Of a stretch of 64,000 nt of DNA, positions 21,371 through 32,642 are shown piece after piece (within the stretch, counting starts at the first letter, position 1; every line of letters begins with the position of its first letter). Location: NCBI GenBank assembly GCA_021292165.1, contig CM037880.1, forward strand, positions 211,248,942 through 211,312,941, read 5' to 3'. Origin of the DNA: Shinisaurus crocodilurus. Taxonomy: Eukaryota; Chordata; Lepidosauria; Squamata; Shinisauridae. Position numbers and translations under genes: made by a program. The notes under the pieces are model-generated. The model had not been told where the DNA came from. It ran no database searches and saw nothing but the letters and a program-made list of their open reading frames with translations.

Positions 21371-21799
21371 TACGAGACACTGCAGCTGAAAGAACAGCAT
21401 GGTTTCCAAGACTGGCTAGGCTGAAACTGAAGACTTGCAATCCAATCACCAGAGCCTGCTGAGCCCCACCCAGGGCTCAGCTGTAGTTCATAGAGTTCAA
21501 TAGCCCTCTGGCAAGAGCTCTACTCATGAGGAGTCGTTTCCACGTGAGAAGTCCTCCTTTGTAAACTACTGGCCTGCCTCTTGAGGCAATGCCAATGATG
21601 CTCCTGGGGGCCAGGGGTTTGCTCAGTCTTGGCCTCAGAGACAGAGTTCCCTGCCCCTTGCATGGATGGACCTGCGGCCATCTCCCCTGAGGCCCCGGCT
21701 CTTCCTATTCTTCTGGCATTGGCTGATCTGGGATGCTCTTGATCTCTGAGAGCTCCAGCTCCTCCTCTGAGGCGGATTCCTCCAGTGGGGGCATGACAC

Positions 21800-24000
21800 A
21801 GTATTTACAAGTGCAAGAGGCTTTGTAATTGGTTTGTTAATCTAGCCCACAAAACAGCTAGAAGTACATAGCATTGTTGTTCCCATTTTACTTATGAGGA
21901 GCCAAAGTGGCGAATTCACACATACATAACTGCAACATCGAGTGACAGACAGACAGTCTCCCCATGTAACCTGGAACTAGAGGTGCTTGAAGAATTAAAT
22001 TTGGGTGCAGGTTTTTGCTTTGTTTTTATAAGTTGCAAATTCATGTAGAAATGGGATGGGTGGATTTATGAATGAACACATGGGAAAGTGACATGGACCA
22101 GAAATAATACATTCATCCGTCCCATCCTGGAACCCAATGCTTTCCAATACAGCAAGAGTACACAAGCTTTTGGTCCTTGAGAGCTGCATCTGGTATTGGC
22201 TGGGGGCTGCACATGTGTACACACAGAGACACACACACTGGGGAGGGAGGGAGGCTTTAACCTGGTTCTCACCCCAGCAATCATGCACAAGATCACTGGG
22301 GTGGACAGGGGGGCTATTTTGAGTTTGCTGAGGGAGAGGGAGGCTAAAGCCTCCTCCCTGTCCCAGCAACCCTGATCGGGACTGCTGCTCCCCCTCCCCC
22401 ATGAGCAGCATGGAGGCATTCTTATTCCGACAGTAGAATTTTCGGGTTAGGTGGAATCTAGGCTGAACGTGACCCTTTTCCGTTCCGAAACGGGATGACG
22501 AGAGAGATCTTGTTGTGTGTCCTCAAATCTGAGAGGATATATCTCCCTCAGTTCCTCTTCGAAGCAAACATTCTTCAGTCTTCTCCTAGGCTTTTCAGTC
22601 CCTATCATCTTGTGCTCCAGGTGGAGAGCCCAACCTACTTGAGCTACACCATGATCAGGGAAGAGTTGTGTGTTCAGTTTCACACTTCGTTTCCCTAAGA
22701 GTATGAAATTGTTTCATGTTTTATCAGGATTTACTGAGTTCTCACCATCCCGACCGAACAGAGACTCAGATGCGATCTGCGGGCCAAGTCCATACATTTC
22801 CGAGCTTGCAATGTGTGGTTTTGCAGACCAAAGAAAATGTGTCCGACAGCATGCGTACATTTGGAAAATGTGCATGACAACATGCACACTTTTGAAAATG
22901 CGCACAAATATTCTTTAATCAAAGAGAGAAGAATGCGTACATTCCAAAGATGTGCTCAATTGATGCATATGTTTGGGGAAATGTGCACAAAAATACACAC
23001 TGGTTTTCATGAGAAAAGAAAAATCTGATATGGACTGGAGTTGGAATGAGCTTCAAGATGGAATTTGAAGAACTTCAGTGTGCTCAAGTTTTGCTGATTC
23101 ACATATCCATAACAACCCATAATCCAGTGTAGAGAAGCCAAGTAATGGATGTAGATCTGCTAAACCAGACCTAAAGTGAGGGGTGGATATCAGTCATAAA
23201 GCATCTGCAACTTCAGCACAGCAACAGGAAGGGTTGGAAGGTACTTCCTCCGAAAACATGGAAGCTCAGAACATTGGGGTTTGGGTTTCTGGAAGACCCT
23301 CAAATGAGCAGTAGATCCAAGTGTTTATAGCTTTCCCAAGCCATGCTTTATTCCTAACGCTGCAGGCGCACAATCTGTGCCACAATTTAGCCCCACATTC
23401 CAGTAGGACTTGATAAAACAATGCTAAAGCAATGAATCCAAATACTGAGATCATTTGATGGTTGCAGCATCAAGTCATAATTTGGATGTGGCCATCAAAG
23501 ATATGGGCCATGCCGTCACAAATATGAAGCCACAAACATATCCATCTCTGATACAATGCTTTTGAGTGGAGCCATTTTACATATCCTGCACAAGGTGTAG
23601 AGAAACCAAGGGTTATGAAAACCAGCCCGAAGAAACAGAAGAATCCACAGCAAGGCAATGGAGGTAGGAGAGGTCTTAGCTGATATTTGCTCCCAGTGGG
23701 GCAATGCAATGAGGCTTGAGCTGGAGAACATCCTGCCCCAAGACTGCTCCATAGCAATAACCATCCAGGGGTTTATTTGCTTATAAACTCAGCAAATTTG
23801 TTACTCTTCTTCAAGAGAAATGCTACTAAGGAACAGCGTGATTTGGAGAGGAGAAGCAGAAGAGAAAGAATGCTTTGCCCTTTCTCTGCCATTTCTGTTA
23901 ATTTAAATGTTTATGATGAATCACCTTCTTGCCCCCAAGGGGTTAGACAAGCATCATCATCTCATGTACACCCAAAAATCAGAAATTAAGAGCAGAACTG
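21800..24000. other. Gene-free stretch with eroded repeats
   Basis: No coding gene recognised. Bases 22800-23040 hold spaced words of the type ATGTGCACAAAAAT and GTGCATGACAACATGCACAC, like the interiors of TAGGGATG families. No boundaries or duplications found. Confidence 0.35.
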
Positions 24001-24007
24001 ACTTTAA

Positions 24008-24122
24008 AACAGGGACAGACAACCTGGTGCCCTCCAGAGGTTTTGGACACCTGCTTCCATAATCCCTGATTATTAGCCACGCTGGCTGGGGCTTACAGGT
24101 GTTGTAGTCCAGGTTGCCAACT
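24008..24122. mobile_element. hAT-type foldback MITE, one end decayed
   Basis: Starts CAGGGACAGACAACCTGGTG, centre GCCACGCTGGCTGGGG, then GTTGTAGTCCAGGTTG. The right terminal repeat is eroded and no duplication is visible. Confidence 0.65.
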
Positions 24123-24440
24123 GAAATATTTTATGCCTTGGCATCCAGAAAACCTCTCAGGTCTTCTCCCTGTTCTTAATAAGTCAAAGCCCTTACAGGG
24201 CCAGGCCTCTGGCTGGTAGCCTAGCACTCCGTCGAAAAGGCTCCATTTTATGTTCCCACCAACTTAACCTCTCTTGATGGTAGGATATACAGCATGGCCT
24301 CTGAAGACGTTCTTAAACTGCTCCTCAGAAATGACATTCTAGAGCTGGGAATGGTGCAGAAAGGGGCTGGAGCAATTCCCCATGAGGAAAGGTTGCATTG
24401 TTGCGGGGTTGGGTTAGCTAAGAAAAAAAGCTAGCAAGTA

Positions 24441-25490
24441 CATAAGAACATAAGAAGAGCCCTGCTGGATCAGACAAAGGGTCCATCTAGTCCAGCATTC
24501 TGTTCACACAGTGGCCAACCAGCTGCCCACAGGATCCCACAAGCAAGACATGCGTGCAACAGCACCCTCCCACCCATCTTCCCCAGCAACCAGTGTACAT
24601 AGGCATACAGCCTCTGATACTCGTGGTAGCATATAGTCATCAGGACTAATAGCCATTGATAGCCTCCTCCTCCATGAATTTGTCTAATCCCCTTTTAAAG
24701 CCCTCCAAATTGGTGGCCATCACCACATCCTCTGGAAGCGAATTCCATAGTTTAACTATGCGCTGTGTGAAGAAGTGCTTCCTCTTCTCTGTCCTGAATC
24801 TCCCACCAATCAGCTTCAAGGGATGACCCCTTTGGGTTCTAGTAGTATGAGAGAGGGAGAAAAATGTTTCCCTGCCCACACCATGCATAAGTTTGTACAC
24901 CTCTATCATCTTACTCACCTTTTTTCTAAGCTAAACAATCCCAGCTGCTGTAGCCTTTCCTCAAGGGGAGTTGCTCCAGCCCCTTGATCATTTTAGTTGC
25001 CCTTTTCTGCACTTTTTCCAACTCTACTATTTCCTTCTTTATGCGCAGTGACCAGAACAGTAGACAGTATTCTAAATACGGTCGCACTATATATTTGTAT
25101 AAGGGCAGTGTGATCTTGGCAGTTTTATTTTCTGTTCCTTTCCTAATTATGACTAACATGGAGTTTGCCTTTTTCACAGCAACTATACACTGGGTTGACA
25201 TTTTCATTGAGCTGTCCACCCCAACCCAAGATCTCTTTCTTGGTCGGTCACCGCTAGCTCAGTTCCCTTCAGATTATCCTTGAAGTTGGGATTTTTGCCC
25301 CCAATGTGTATTACTTTACACTTGTTTACATTGCATTTGCTGTTTTGAAGCCAATTCTCTCAGTTTATTTCGGGTGGTGGAAACAAAAAAAGATTGTGAG
25401 GATCCCCTTTTTGGAGCTCCTCACAATCACTTTTTGTTTCCACCACCCAAAATAATATAGTGCCATCAGCAAACTTGGCTACTTCACTGC
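24441..25490 (-). pseudogene. CR1 LINE 3' half
   Basis: Same layout as the 9445 copy: 3' UTR from 24441, then ORF2 C-terminus (24646-24918: VYKLMHGVGRETFFSLSH, FFTQRIVKLWNSLPEDV) and, frameshifted, 24926-25219 with VELEKVQKRATKMIKGLEQLP. It ends near 25490 in the RT region. An inverted duplication at 25365-25455 disrupts the RT segment. Confidence 0.85.
25365..25455. repeat. Inverted duplication inside CR1
   Basis: Arms 25365-25402 and 25418-25455 (38 bp each, about 35 pairing) enclose a 15-base loop. The right arm is normal CR1 sequence, as the undisturbed copy near 10345-10400 shows. The left arm is its inverse copy. Confidence 0.85.
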
Positions 25491-25554
25491 AGTGAAGGGG
25501 GGGGGGCATGATAAATGGTATATAAAATGAGGCATGGTGTGAAGGAACTGGATA

Positions 25555-26003
25555 AGGATAAGGAGACTTTTTCTCCCTCTCCCATATTACTAGAACCCAA
25601 GGCTATCCAACGAAGCACAGTGGTGGGAGGTTCAGGAAAGATAAAAGAAAGTACTTTTTCGCACAGTGCATAGGCAAACTGTGGAACTCAATACTACAAG
25701 ATGTAGTAATGACTGCCAATTTATATGCCTTCAAAAGGGGATTATGACAAATTCATGGAGGATAAGGCTATCAATTATGACTAGTCATGATGGCTACATA
25801 TTACCTCCAGTATCAGAACCATGCCTCCAAATACTGCTTGCCCAAAATACCAGTTCCTGGGATAAAACAAGCAGGAGGGTGCTATATGTTCATATCCTGT
25901 TTGTGGGCATCTCATAGACATGTTGGCCACTGTGGGAACAGAATGCTGGACTAGATTGGCCTTTGGTATGATCCAGTGTGGCTCCTCTTATGCTCTTATG
26001 GCC
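25555..26003 (+). pseudogene. CR1 LINE 3' end
   Basis: Plus-strand copy: CTCCCATATTACTAGAACCCA, then TTCGCACAGTGCATAGGCAAACTGTGG-type C-terminal codons in pieces, then 3' UTR with CTGGACTAGATTGGCCTTTG and a decayed CTTATGCTCTTATGG tail. It faces the preceding minus CR1 head-to-head. Confidence 0.75.
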
Positions 26004-26390
26004 AGGTTCATACAGGAGGAGGCAATGATTCAGATATCCTGGCCCCAAAATTGTTAGGACTTTGTAGGTAAGAGCCAACATCTTGCATTCGGCCCAGAAA
26101 TAAACTGAAAGCCTGTGCAATTGATGTACGATATGGTCTACAAAGTGCACAGCAGAAAGCAATCTGGCTGCCACATTTGGCACCAACTGCAGTTTCCAAA
26201 CCCTCTTCAAGGGCAGTCCCACGTAGAGCACATTACAGTAATCTAATGTGCATGAATGCCTGTGGGAACAGCTTACGAAGTGATTTGGAGTGAAGACATA
26301 GTGAGTGGGCAAATGGCCACGCATGTCTCCCAAGTACTTTTCCAAAAGTGTCTTCTCTCCTTTAAAATAAAACACCTTATGGGCTCCATT
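26004..26390 (-). pseudogene. L2 LINE, ORF2 fragment
   Basis: The minus frame reads CTLDYCNVLYVGLPLKRVWKLQLVPNVAARLL, the L2 motif 'DYCNALY-GLP...LQLVQNAAARLL'. Continues with LTYKVLTILGPGYL. Its 3' part is replaced by the CR1 copy at 25555-26003. Confidence 0.8.
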
Positions 26391-26394
26391 ACAC

Positions 26395-27110
26395 ACATTT
26401 GCATGCAATATTTAGTTAAGCCCTGAGGGTCTTAGCTTTATGATTTTTTCCAATTAGGAAATGGGAGCAGCCATGTACTCTCATGGGGATGATATTCTGA
26501 AGCAGCAAGTGTACTAAAGCAAGGCAAATGAACGCATTTTCCATTTCCTAAATTGTCAATTTGCCTCACAAGCCCTTTAAGATACTTTGCAGTCTGGACA
26601 ACAACTAAACACATTTTCAGAGGTTCAGGATACAAAAAATGTAAATGGCTGATTTATTTTATATATTTGCAGCATTTTAACAAAGGTGACCTTTTCCTCC
26701 CCACCCTTAGATCACAAGCTTTAAAATATTATAATCTGAGCGCTAATGAAGGCTTTTATTTCTATATAATACTTAGCCCTTTCCCTCCCCTTCAAATGAG
26801 ATGAGTGTTGGGGGAATGACTAGTCTTTTCGGTCATGGGTTTTTTGGTACGTCTTCCCCGCTCAAGCCACACTGGAGAGGTAATTCAAACTTCCAGCGTT
26901 CAGCGATTATGCAAAACCATTAGTCTTGATGCAAAAAGTCTTGAAGCAAAAGAGAAAGTCATCAGGAATTCAGTCTGAGGACCCTGCATGCATTTCTAGC
27001 TGGGTGGTAAAGGTATAATATTATTTAGTCCACAAGAAAGCAGAGAAGACACAGGAGAAGGTGTGGGCAGAGACATAGTGTTAGGCTGCATCTGAGGTCC
27101 AGACTAGATG
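26395..27110. other. No gene recognised
   Basis: AT-rich, non-repetitive by eye, no foldback or tail motif. It could be old unique DNA. No open frame shows protein similarity. Confidence 0.35.
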
Positions 27111-27124
27111 CAACCGGGGGAAGC

Positions 27125-27355
27125 CAGGGGAGGCTGGGGTGACGCCTATTTTGGTGGGGTTCCTTTTCCATTGCAGCTTTTGCAGGCTGTATTTGGCGCT
27201 TCATGGGAGCTATCCATGGTGCTGAACTTCTTCCCGGAAATAGGTTCCCCACCAGGGAGCACCATGGATAGCTCCTATGAAGCGCCAAATAAAAGCTGCA
27301 AAACCTGCAATGGAAAAGGGGGCCCCACTGAAATAGGAGTCGCCAGCCTCCCCTG
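27125..27355. mobile_element. hAT foldback element 'family C', intact
   Basis: 231 bp with ends CAGGGGAGGCTGGGGTGACG and GTCGCCAGCCTCCCCTG. Perfect 8-bp duplication GGGGAAGC (27117-27124, 27356-27363). The two halves are inverse copies around ATAGCTCC/GGAGCTAT words. Other copies: 30233, 34020, 35624, 52100. Confidence 0.9.
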
Positions 27356-27562
27356 GGGGAAGCCATTTTTGTTTATTTACCAGTTGGCCCATTCAAATAG
27401 GGAGCAGGGGGACATGGGTCTTATTCTTTGCAATAAAGGGTGAGGGGAGCCTAGCCCTGCTCCCTTTCTGCCTTACCTCCTTGGTTCCATCGCATCAGGC
27501 ACTTTTCTCACCAGCCTGGATCATTTCCTATACATATATTTCCATTTTCCTTGCAAAATTTG

Positions 27563-27809
27563 AGAGCCAGTGTGGCGTAGTGGTTAGAGTGTTGGACTGG
27601 GACTCAGGAGATCTGGGTTCTAGTCCCCGCTCGGCCATGAAACTCACTGGGTGACTTTGGGCCAGTCACTGACTCTCAGCCTAACCTACCTCACAGGGTT
27701 GTTGTGAGGATAAAATGGAGAGGAGAAGGAGGATTATGTAAGCCGCCTTGGGTTCCTTGCAGGAAAAAAGGCGGGGTATAAATGTAATAAATAAATAAAT
27801 AAAATAAAT
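27563..27809 (+). mobile_element. Sauria-type SINE, full length
   Basis: Best-preserved copy. Box A region GCCAGTGTGGCGTAGTGG, box B GGTTCTAGTCC, and the tail GCGGGGTATAAATGTAATAAATAAATA. Flanked by perfect 8-bp repeats AAAATTTG (27555-27562, 27810-27817), which mark the LINE-type insertion. Confidence 0.93.
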
Positions 27810-27850
27810 AAAATTTGGTCTCTGGATCTGTTCAGCCAGAACCTTTCAGT

Positions 27851-28500
27851 TAGGGATATATGAGGAATCCAATAGGGGGGTGAAAATCTGATGGATTTTC
27901 ATGATTTAGCCCCCTGGATTCCAGTTCACCAGCCCTGTGCTGGAGCCCACTCGCTATGAAGCGAGTCAAGCCAACTCATGGACTTGGGTCTCTGAGATGG
28001 GCCTTGGTTTGCACATTAAAAAAAAAACAACGCTAGGGAAATCTGCACAAATTGCACAAGGTTGCACAAATTACACTAAGTTGCGCAACTTTAAGCAATT
28101 CACGTAAATCGGGGGTATTTTGCATGTTTTGTGCAAATAAGCACCTCAAAAGTGCATGGATCTAGCACAATTTACATAAAATGGGCTGATTTTATGCAAA
28201 TCACACTAGGTCCACATGTTTTTTGGGTGTTTATTTGCATAAAACATATAAAATACCCCAATTTACCCAAATTGCGTGAAGTTATGCAAATTGCACAACT
28301 TTATGCAATTTGTGTAACCTTATGCAATGTGTGCAAATTTTGTTAGCATTTTTTAAAAAGAAGCACAAACTGTGTCCTGACTTAGAGACGGAAGTCCGCA
28401 GAGAACCCCCAACTCGGCTCGCTTCCAATCATCGGGTCGGAAGCAGACAGGAAGTCCGTCAACATCAAACGAGCCAGGCTTCCCATGTCAGCACACTGCT
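27851..28500. mobile_element. TAGGGATG-type 'family B' element, without nested MITE
   Basis: Starts TAGGGATATATGAGGAATCC and closes with GAAGCAGACAGGAAGTCCG and a decayed GTCAGCACACTGCTA. The middle (28020-28345) is packed with TTGCGCAA/TTGCACAA/ATGCAAAT variants. No open frame, no transposase. Confidence 0.65.
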
Positions 28501-29885
28501 ACTCAGTCATTAAATCCATTTAAAAAAAACCTAACACCTTGTAAAACGGGGGGGGGGGACTCACAGTAAAACAAAAAACAAACAAAAAGACCCATCTCTG
28601 CAATTTTGTATCAAATCTGAGAGCTATGTGGGGGGAAATGAATTCTTCCCTTCTCCTTCCACACACACCCCAGTGGAGAAGAGGACGCCTGCATGCTTCT
28701 TTGTCATACTTTTCTTGGAAAATGTCAGAAATGTCATTATTAGTAAGTATTAGCAACCAATTTATTCACGGAGTATTTTGAAAATCACTCGTCTGCTCAT
28801 CAGGGATAGCGACCACAACGGTTCCCCGCAGTGCTGACTCCTTAGGAGCTTTTATTCTATTTGCATGTGGCACCAACACATTCCAAAGGCTTTCCCACCA
28901 CATGCCACAATACACAAAGGAAATGCTGCCTGGAGGCTCTGTAACACAGAGATGAGACGATCTGGAGGTAAATGCATGGGGGACATGAACATGCATACGG
29001 AAAGCTCCCCAGTCCACTGAAGGAGAAGCTCTTCGGGTCGGAAACCCTTCAGTGAACATCAGAGCTCTTGTGCCCAGAGAGTGGGGCCAATGGGCACAAT
29101 GTGGAGAATAATGCTGCACGTGACGGCAGCTTTGCCCCTGGACTTAGTGGAACACAGTACACGGTTGCAAAGCAGGGCTGGGCTTTAGTTAGCTCTGTAG
29201 GACAGCAGGACTGGCCCCAAGACATTTTGCACTCTGAGGTGGATCAGCAAATGGAGCCCCACCTGCTCCAGTTGTTAAGGTGTGTAGTACCCAAGGATAA
29301 CAAAATTATTTTTGGCACCTGAGGCAGAAAAATCCCACAAGCAGACATGGGGAACCTCCAGCCAGTGGGCCAAATATGGCCTGCAGAAGTTCCCCATCCA
29401 CCCAGCCAGACTTTTTCTCCATCTCTGCCCCTTTCCCCTGCCCCAGCACCAAGAGAGGGGAAAGGGCTTGTTTCCAATCTTCATGGATTGACTGAGGAGG
29501 TACAGTGGGACTGGGAAGTGTGCGTGTGAAAGGGGTGTGGCTGTGACAATGGGGTGTGGATGTTGGTATAAAAAGGGGGGCATGCCAGCAGTGACTGTAC
29601 CCACATTGGGCAGTACCCCTGCCCACGGCTGGCATGCAGCCCCCAATGCCCTGACCTGGGACCAAATCGGCCTTCAGGCTGAAAATGTTTCCCAGTCCTG
29701 CCTTCAAAGGACAGCACATCTTAACACCAAACCAGACCCAGTGATGAGGTGAGCCCTACTGAAGCTTCTTGGGTAAAGCCCACCTTGCCACTGTGGGCAC
29801 CACCTCTGAAGTCCACCAAAACTACCTTCCATGACACAGGCATCCCTTCCGCCCACCTGATTCCAGATGTGGAGCCTCGTAGCCT
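28500..29885. other. No gene recognised
   Basis: Poly-G run at 28550-28559. Several overlapping open frames at 29244-29752 on both strands come from locally CCC/GGG-rich sequence; none has protein similarity. Nothing else supported. Confidence 0.35.
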
Positions 29886-29896
29886 TCACCTTAGAG

Positions 29897-30033
29897 CAGG
29901 GGTGGGAAACGTGTAACCCTCCATATGTTGTTGGACTTCCATTCTCATCAGCCAAAGCAAGCACGGTCAATGTCAAAGATGACAGGAATTGTAGTCCAAC
30001 GACATTTGGAGGGCCACATGTTCTTCACCCATG
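29897..30033. mobile_element. hAT-type foldback MITE, first of a stacked pair
   Basis: Ends CAGGGGTGGGAAAC and TTCTTCACCCATG, interior GTTGTTGGACTTCC/GGAATTGTAGTCCAAC. CCTTAGAG flanks it on both sides (29889-29896, 30034-30041). The second copy of CCTTAGAG is also the left flank of the next element. Confidence 0.85.
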
Positions 30034-30041
30034 CCTTAGAG

Positions 30042-30189
30042 CAGGGCTCTCCAACCTTGGGTCCCCAGATGTTGCTGGACAAAATTGTTGCTGACAGCTC
30101 CCAGAATCCCTTGCCATTAGCCATGCTGGCTGGGTATGCTGGGAGCTGTAGGCCAGCAACATCTGGGGACCCAAGGTAGGAGAGCCCTG
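30042..30189. mobile_element. hAT foldback MITE, second of a stacked pair
   Basis: GGGCTCTCC subfamily, 148 bp, ends CAGGGCTCTCCAACC and GGAGAGCCCTG. Flanked by CCTTAGAG at 30034-30041 and 30190-30197. Carries a small extra segment (AAAATTGTTGCTG) absent from the 13675 copy. Confidence 0.92.
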
Positions 30190-30232
30190 CCTTAGAGGGT
30201 GTGTGTTAGTGTCTGTAAAGAGAGATTAGGTC

Positions 30233-30421
30233 CAGGGGAGGCTGGTGACTCCTATTTCGGTGGGGCTCCTTTTCCATTGCAGGTTTTGCAGGTTTTATTT
30301 GGAGCTTTATGGGATCTACCCAGTGGTGCTCCATGGGGTGAACCTATTTTGGGGATGGAGTTCAGCACCATGGATAGCTCCTATGAAGCCCCATTGAGAT
30401 AGGAGTCACCAGCCTCCCCTG
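30233..30421. mobile_element. hAT foldback element 'family C'
   Basis: 189 bp, ends CAGGGGAGGCTGGTGACTCC and GGAGTCACCAGCCTCCCCTG. Flanks ATTAGGTC (30225-30232) and CTTAGGTC (30422-30429) match at 7 of 8. It lies 35 bp from the stacked pair, making three hAT insertions within 0.55 kb. Confidence 0.88.
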
Positions 30422-30429
30422 CTTAGGTC

Positions 30430-31580
30430 TTGCCTGTCTTGCAGTTCATAAGAAGCTTAATAGAGCTGTGGCCCTTTATTTAAATCCATTTGTGGTGTTT
30501 TTGTTCCAGGGGCAGGGGCAAAGTTAAACCTGTGGGACAAGTGAATTCATTGGGCCTTACAGCCCATCAGAGTATGCTGGAAAATGGTGGTGGGAACTTT
30601 GACTTGTGCTTCCGCTTCTCCATCCTTCCTTAGGGGAACTTAAGCAACTCCTTCAGTGGGCAGACAAGGAAACATCTGCTGGGGTTACAGCTTGCACATC
30701 TTTTCACTGACGGAGATGAGAACATTCTCCAGCCATCATGGAGAAACACAGGAATCAGGAAGTGCGGGTCAAAGGTGCGTCTTGTTCCCCTGCTGTGTGT
30801 CAGATGCAAAACAGCTGTAGATTACCGTATACCACTTTCTGTGGATCCTGTGCAGTGATCATCAGAATGAATTACCCATACAATACTTCTTGGGATGATT
30901 TCATGTACCCTGGCACAGACCATTCAATTTGGAAGGAGGGGATTTTTTTTGTGTGTGTGCACTAGAAAGGAGGGCACGTATCAAGCTCAAAAGATTAGCC
31001 AAGATGGTGTCGTGGAATTTCTCCTTGTCCAATCTGCCAAAAGGCAGATAGTTCAATAGTTAGGGACTAGTTACCTGCAGAGGCTTTAGCATCACCAAAA
31101 ACCCATGCTCTTCTGCCGTGGTGAGACTTCTAGAGCTTGAGAAGACATTGAAGGAGAAGGTGCAGTTGGGGAGATCAAAGCAGCTTCTCTCTAAAGAAAG
31201 AACAGGAGCACCGTCGTGGCTGCCTGGCTCTTTTGAAATTCTGTTTAGAACACTAAGATGTTTGAGTCAATATTGTTTTCCTGCAGCAGATGCCAGTATT
31301 AATTATTAAGCAGTGTGGATACAGATCACATCCACAAAATATGACAAAGTCCCAAGAGTCAGGCAGCAGTGAGGTCTTTCAGGCTTTCCCGCCGCCCCCC
31401 CCCTTGCCCCAGTGAGGAATACTTGATTAGAATCCTGTCCAGTTTGGTGTTAAATAAACCAAGAACTTTGGGGAATTATTCTGTAGTCAAATAACTGTAA
31501 GCATCAGGAACTGTTCCTTCTGTTCAGTTGCATGTTATATTTCCTCCCCTGCCTCTGCTCCATTGCATCCGCATAACAGG
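30430..31580. other. No gene recognised
   Basis: Unique-looking sequence. A short frame at 31118 and others lack similarity. No repeat boundaries. Confidence 0.35.
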
Positions 31581-31585
31581 TTCAC

Positions 31586-31820
31586 TAGATTGTAGCCATA
31601 AGTACAACAAAACAGTCCTGGTGGATCAGGAAAGAGATCTGTCCTAGTCCAGTATCCTGGGTCCAGCAGACAGACAGATGCTTGTGGGAGCCTGAAAACA
31701 GAGGATGAAGTCAAGAGCCCTTCCTTGCCATTCCTGCCCCACCCCCGGCATCTGGAATTCAGAGGGACACTGCTTCTGAACATGGGAGGTTCATTTCAGC
31801 TCTCACGGCTAATAGCCAGG
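31586..31820 (-). mobile_element. CR1 3' end, first part of a split copy
   Basis: Plus-strand words CCTGGTGGATCAGGAAAG, TAGTCCAGTATCCTG and GGCTAATAGCCAGG follow the CR1 3' UTR in reverse, in a subfamily more diverged than 18265. The continuation is found only at 32643, after an unexplained block. Confidence 0.65.
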
Positions 31821-32642
31821 CCAGCTCTACCCTGAGCCACAATGAGCCATGTGGCTCAGCCGCCAGCAGATCAGGAGGGGCAGCAGGTGGACCCACAGGA
31901 CTGCCCCTTGTCACTACCACTGCAAGTCGATCTGCGTCCTCCCAGTTACCACCACTGCCGCTGCTGCTGCCGCTGCTGCCAGTGCTCGCCCACTGTGGAG
32001 TGCTGCCGCCCTTTTGCGCGCTGCACCATTTGCCACAGCAGCAAAGCAGCCCGTGGTGCTCTCACAGGGTTTTCTGGAGCTCCTCCCCATTGCCTCACTT
32101 CCTCTGAGGAAGCGGTCCTTCCTCAAGGCAATTGGGTGGGTTCATACATCACGGCAAGCGATCGTGGTAAGATACCATGGTTGTCTGTTAGCTTATTGTA
32201 CCATGATGGTTCCGACAGACAATCACGCCTTCTGGTCATTGGCATGGTTCTGCTCTGGCCCAGCCCTACCTCCTGCTCCCAGCACGTATCCCAGGGGCCT
32301 TTGCAAGTGAATCCCAAGATCCCTCCATCCAAGCCTGTTTGCGACGGGTCCGCTGAGCGCTCATGTTTCCCCTCTGCCTCCTCCCTATGGAAAGTTCAAC
32401 TCTCTCTTCCCCGCCCCTTAAGCCAATCAATATCCTAATTGTTCAAAGTTCCCATAGAAAAAATTGATCCCTCCACCTGTCACGGAAGCTGCTTTCACCC
32501 CACTTCTCCGCAAGGTGTGCAAGCTGGCCCCAGAGAGTGCCTGCGCAGCTGATGCTTTGCTGTGATAGCAGCAAATATTGTTAAAAGCATGATGACTACT
32601 GTTGAAAGTATTTGTCACTCTCACAGCAAAAGGGCAGTGGCA
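31821..32642. other. Unexplained 0.8-kb block splitting a CR1 copy
   Basis: Starts near CCAGCTCTACCCTGAGCC and ends near AGGGCAGTGGCA. Contains a GCTGCTGCCGCTGCTGCC run (31960-31980) that creates long frames on both strands. No terminal inverted repeat or duplication that I can defend. Probably a transposon of unknown type. Confidence 0.45.

Larger units (their letters stand above)
20558..21798 (-). mobile_element. Solo LTR holding two younger insertions
   Basis: Edges TGCCC... and ...ATGACA are flanked by perfect 5-bp repeats CAGTA (20553-20557 and 21799-21803). Read on the minus strand it starts TGTCATGCCCCC, like the plus-strand LTR at 50231 (TGTCACGCCCCC). It contains a CR1 3' end (20581-20900) and a Tigger-like MITE (21121-21370). 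Without them it is about 0.66 kb, close to the 644 bp of the 50231 LTR. The 5-bp duplication and TGTC ends favour a Ty3/gypsy-type element. No internal genes remain. Confidence 0.65.

Noticed and set aside
27563..27640. tRNA gene
   Set aside because: Box A and box B are present but there is no foldable cloverleaf or anticodon context, and the sequence continues as a SINE.
31842..32438. 198-codon plus-strand open frame
   Set aside because: Lies in the unidentified insertion. Its cysteine/serine/proline-rich translation arises from GCTGCTGCC repeats, and a second overlapping plus frame is equally long. No domain or splice context.
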